A stretch of 6,697 nt of DNA. It comes from Anaerolineales bacterium (lineage in GTDB: Bacteria; Chloroflexota; Anaerolineae; Anaerolineales; UBA4823). Under the pieces are notes generated by a model. It worked only from the letters and a program-made list of their open reading frames with translations, did not search any database and was not told the origin of the DNA. The stretch's first letter is position 1; each line of letters starts with the position of its first letter. The translations under genes were made by a program, and so were the position numbers. Where the stretch lies: positions 1-6,697 of the forward strand of contig JADYYC010000308.1 in assembly GCA_020853835.1 (NCBI GenBank), in the 5' to 3' direction. Shown here one piece after another: positions 6,647-6,697 of the stretch.

Positions 6647-6690
6647 CCCGTCATTTCGACGAGCGGAGCGAGGAGAAATCTTGAATGACG
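6647..6690 (+). repeat. REP-like repeat, copy 2 (complete, with closing inverted repeat)
   Basis: The unit runs from CCCGTCATTTCGACGAGCG through GAGGAGAAATC to AATGACG. Its ends CGTCATT (6649-6655) and AATGACG (6684-6690) are inverted repeats, so the whole unit can fold. It resembles the common intergenic repeat whose translation reads HFDERSEEKS. The window ends four bases into GTCA (6694-6697), which could begin another copy. Confidence 0.75.
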
Positions 6691-6697
6691 AGGGTCA

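Larger units (their letters stand above)
6305..6697. other. Intergenic region upstream of the operon, no gene seen
   Basis: About 390 bases without a credible gene. The plus-strand open frame at 6310-6684 ends in PHPGPLPGGEGA and HFDERSEEKS, which are the usual translations of known intergenic repeats and not protein families. The part next to the operon (6305-6465) holds the candidate promoters and the palindrome listed separately. Around 6440-6490 it is richer in A/T than the rest of the window. Positions 6490-6540 (ggacacggatacgcg onward) show nothing firm. Positions 6542-6690 are a repeat cluster. The upstream neighbour lies outside the window. Confidence 0.75.

Noticed and set aside
6310..6684. 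124-codon plus-strand frame in the intergenic region
   Set aside because: Its C-terminal part is translated repeat DNA (PHPGPLPGGEGA, HFDERSEEKS) and its N-terminal part covers the operon's promoter region on the opposite strand. No convincing ribosome site or family was seen.
6542..6697. CRISPR array
   Set aside because: There are only two good repeat copies plus a degenerate one, unequal spacing (37 and 71 bases), and a second repeat family fills one gap.

Overview
The window holds one minus-strand operon for a peptide/opine/nickel-type (PepT family) ABC importer, plus a repeat-rich upstream intergenic region. Read in the direction of transcription, from right to left, the order is: substrate-binding lipoprotein (6292-4589), DppB-like permease (4500-3202), DppC-like permease (3182-2244), a double ATPase that fuses DppD-like and DppF-like halves (2234-135), and the first 36 codons of a CBS-domain protein (from 110, running off the left edge). 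Gaps between genes are 88, 19, 9 and 24 bases. Every gene has a Shine-Dalgarno sequence, so the five genes are probably one transcription unit.

The organism is probably a high-GC bacterium of the Chloroflexota (Anaerolineae-like). This is inferred from the binding protein's leader (about 30 residues, then a twin-arginine motif SRRDFIKF, a hydrophobic stretch and a Cys followed by a Pro/Ala-rich tether), from the fused double ATPase, and from the base composition. It is a judgement from memory, not a proven assignment; similar binding proteins also occur in Proteobacteria.

The binding protein would capture a solute outside the membrane and pass it to the heterodimeric DppB/DppC-like channel. 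The fused ATPase drives transport from the cytoplasm. The substrate cannot be read from the sequence. Both permeases carry extra sequence in the same place, the first extracytoplasmic loop: about 116 residues in the DppB-like protein and about 16 in the DppC-like protein. A 10-bp hairpin lies between the binding-protein gene and the permease genes and probably sets their relative expression.

The right-hand intergenic region (about 6305-6697) contains two candidate promoters for the operon, a perfect 12-bp palindrome with further matching half-sites, and a cluster of REP-like repeats of two families at its far end. I see no gene there. The long plus-strand open frames opposite the operon are shadows of the real genes. 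I found no clearly new system. The most interesting points are the paired permease-loop insertions, the CBS gene attached to a peptide transporter operon, and the possible operator.
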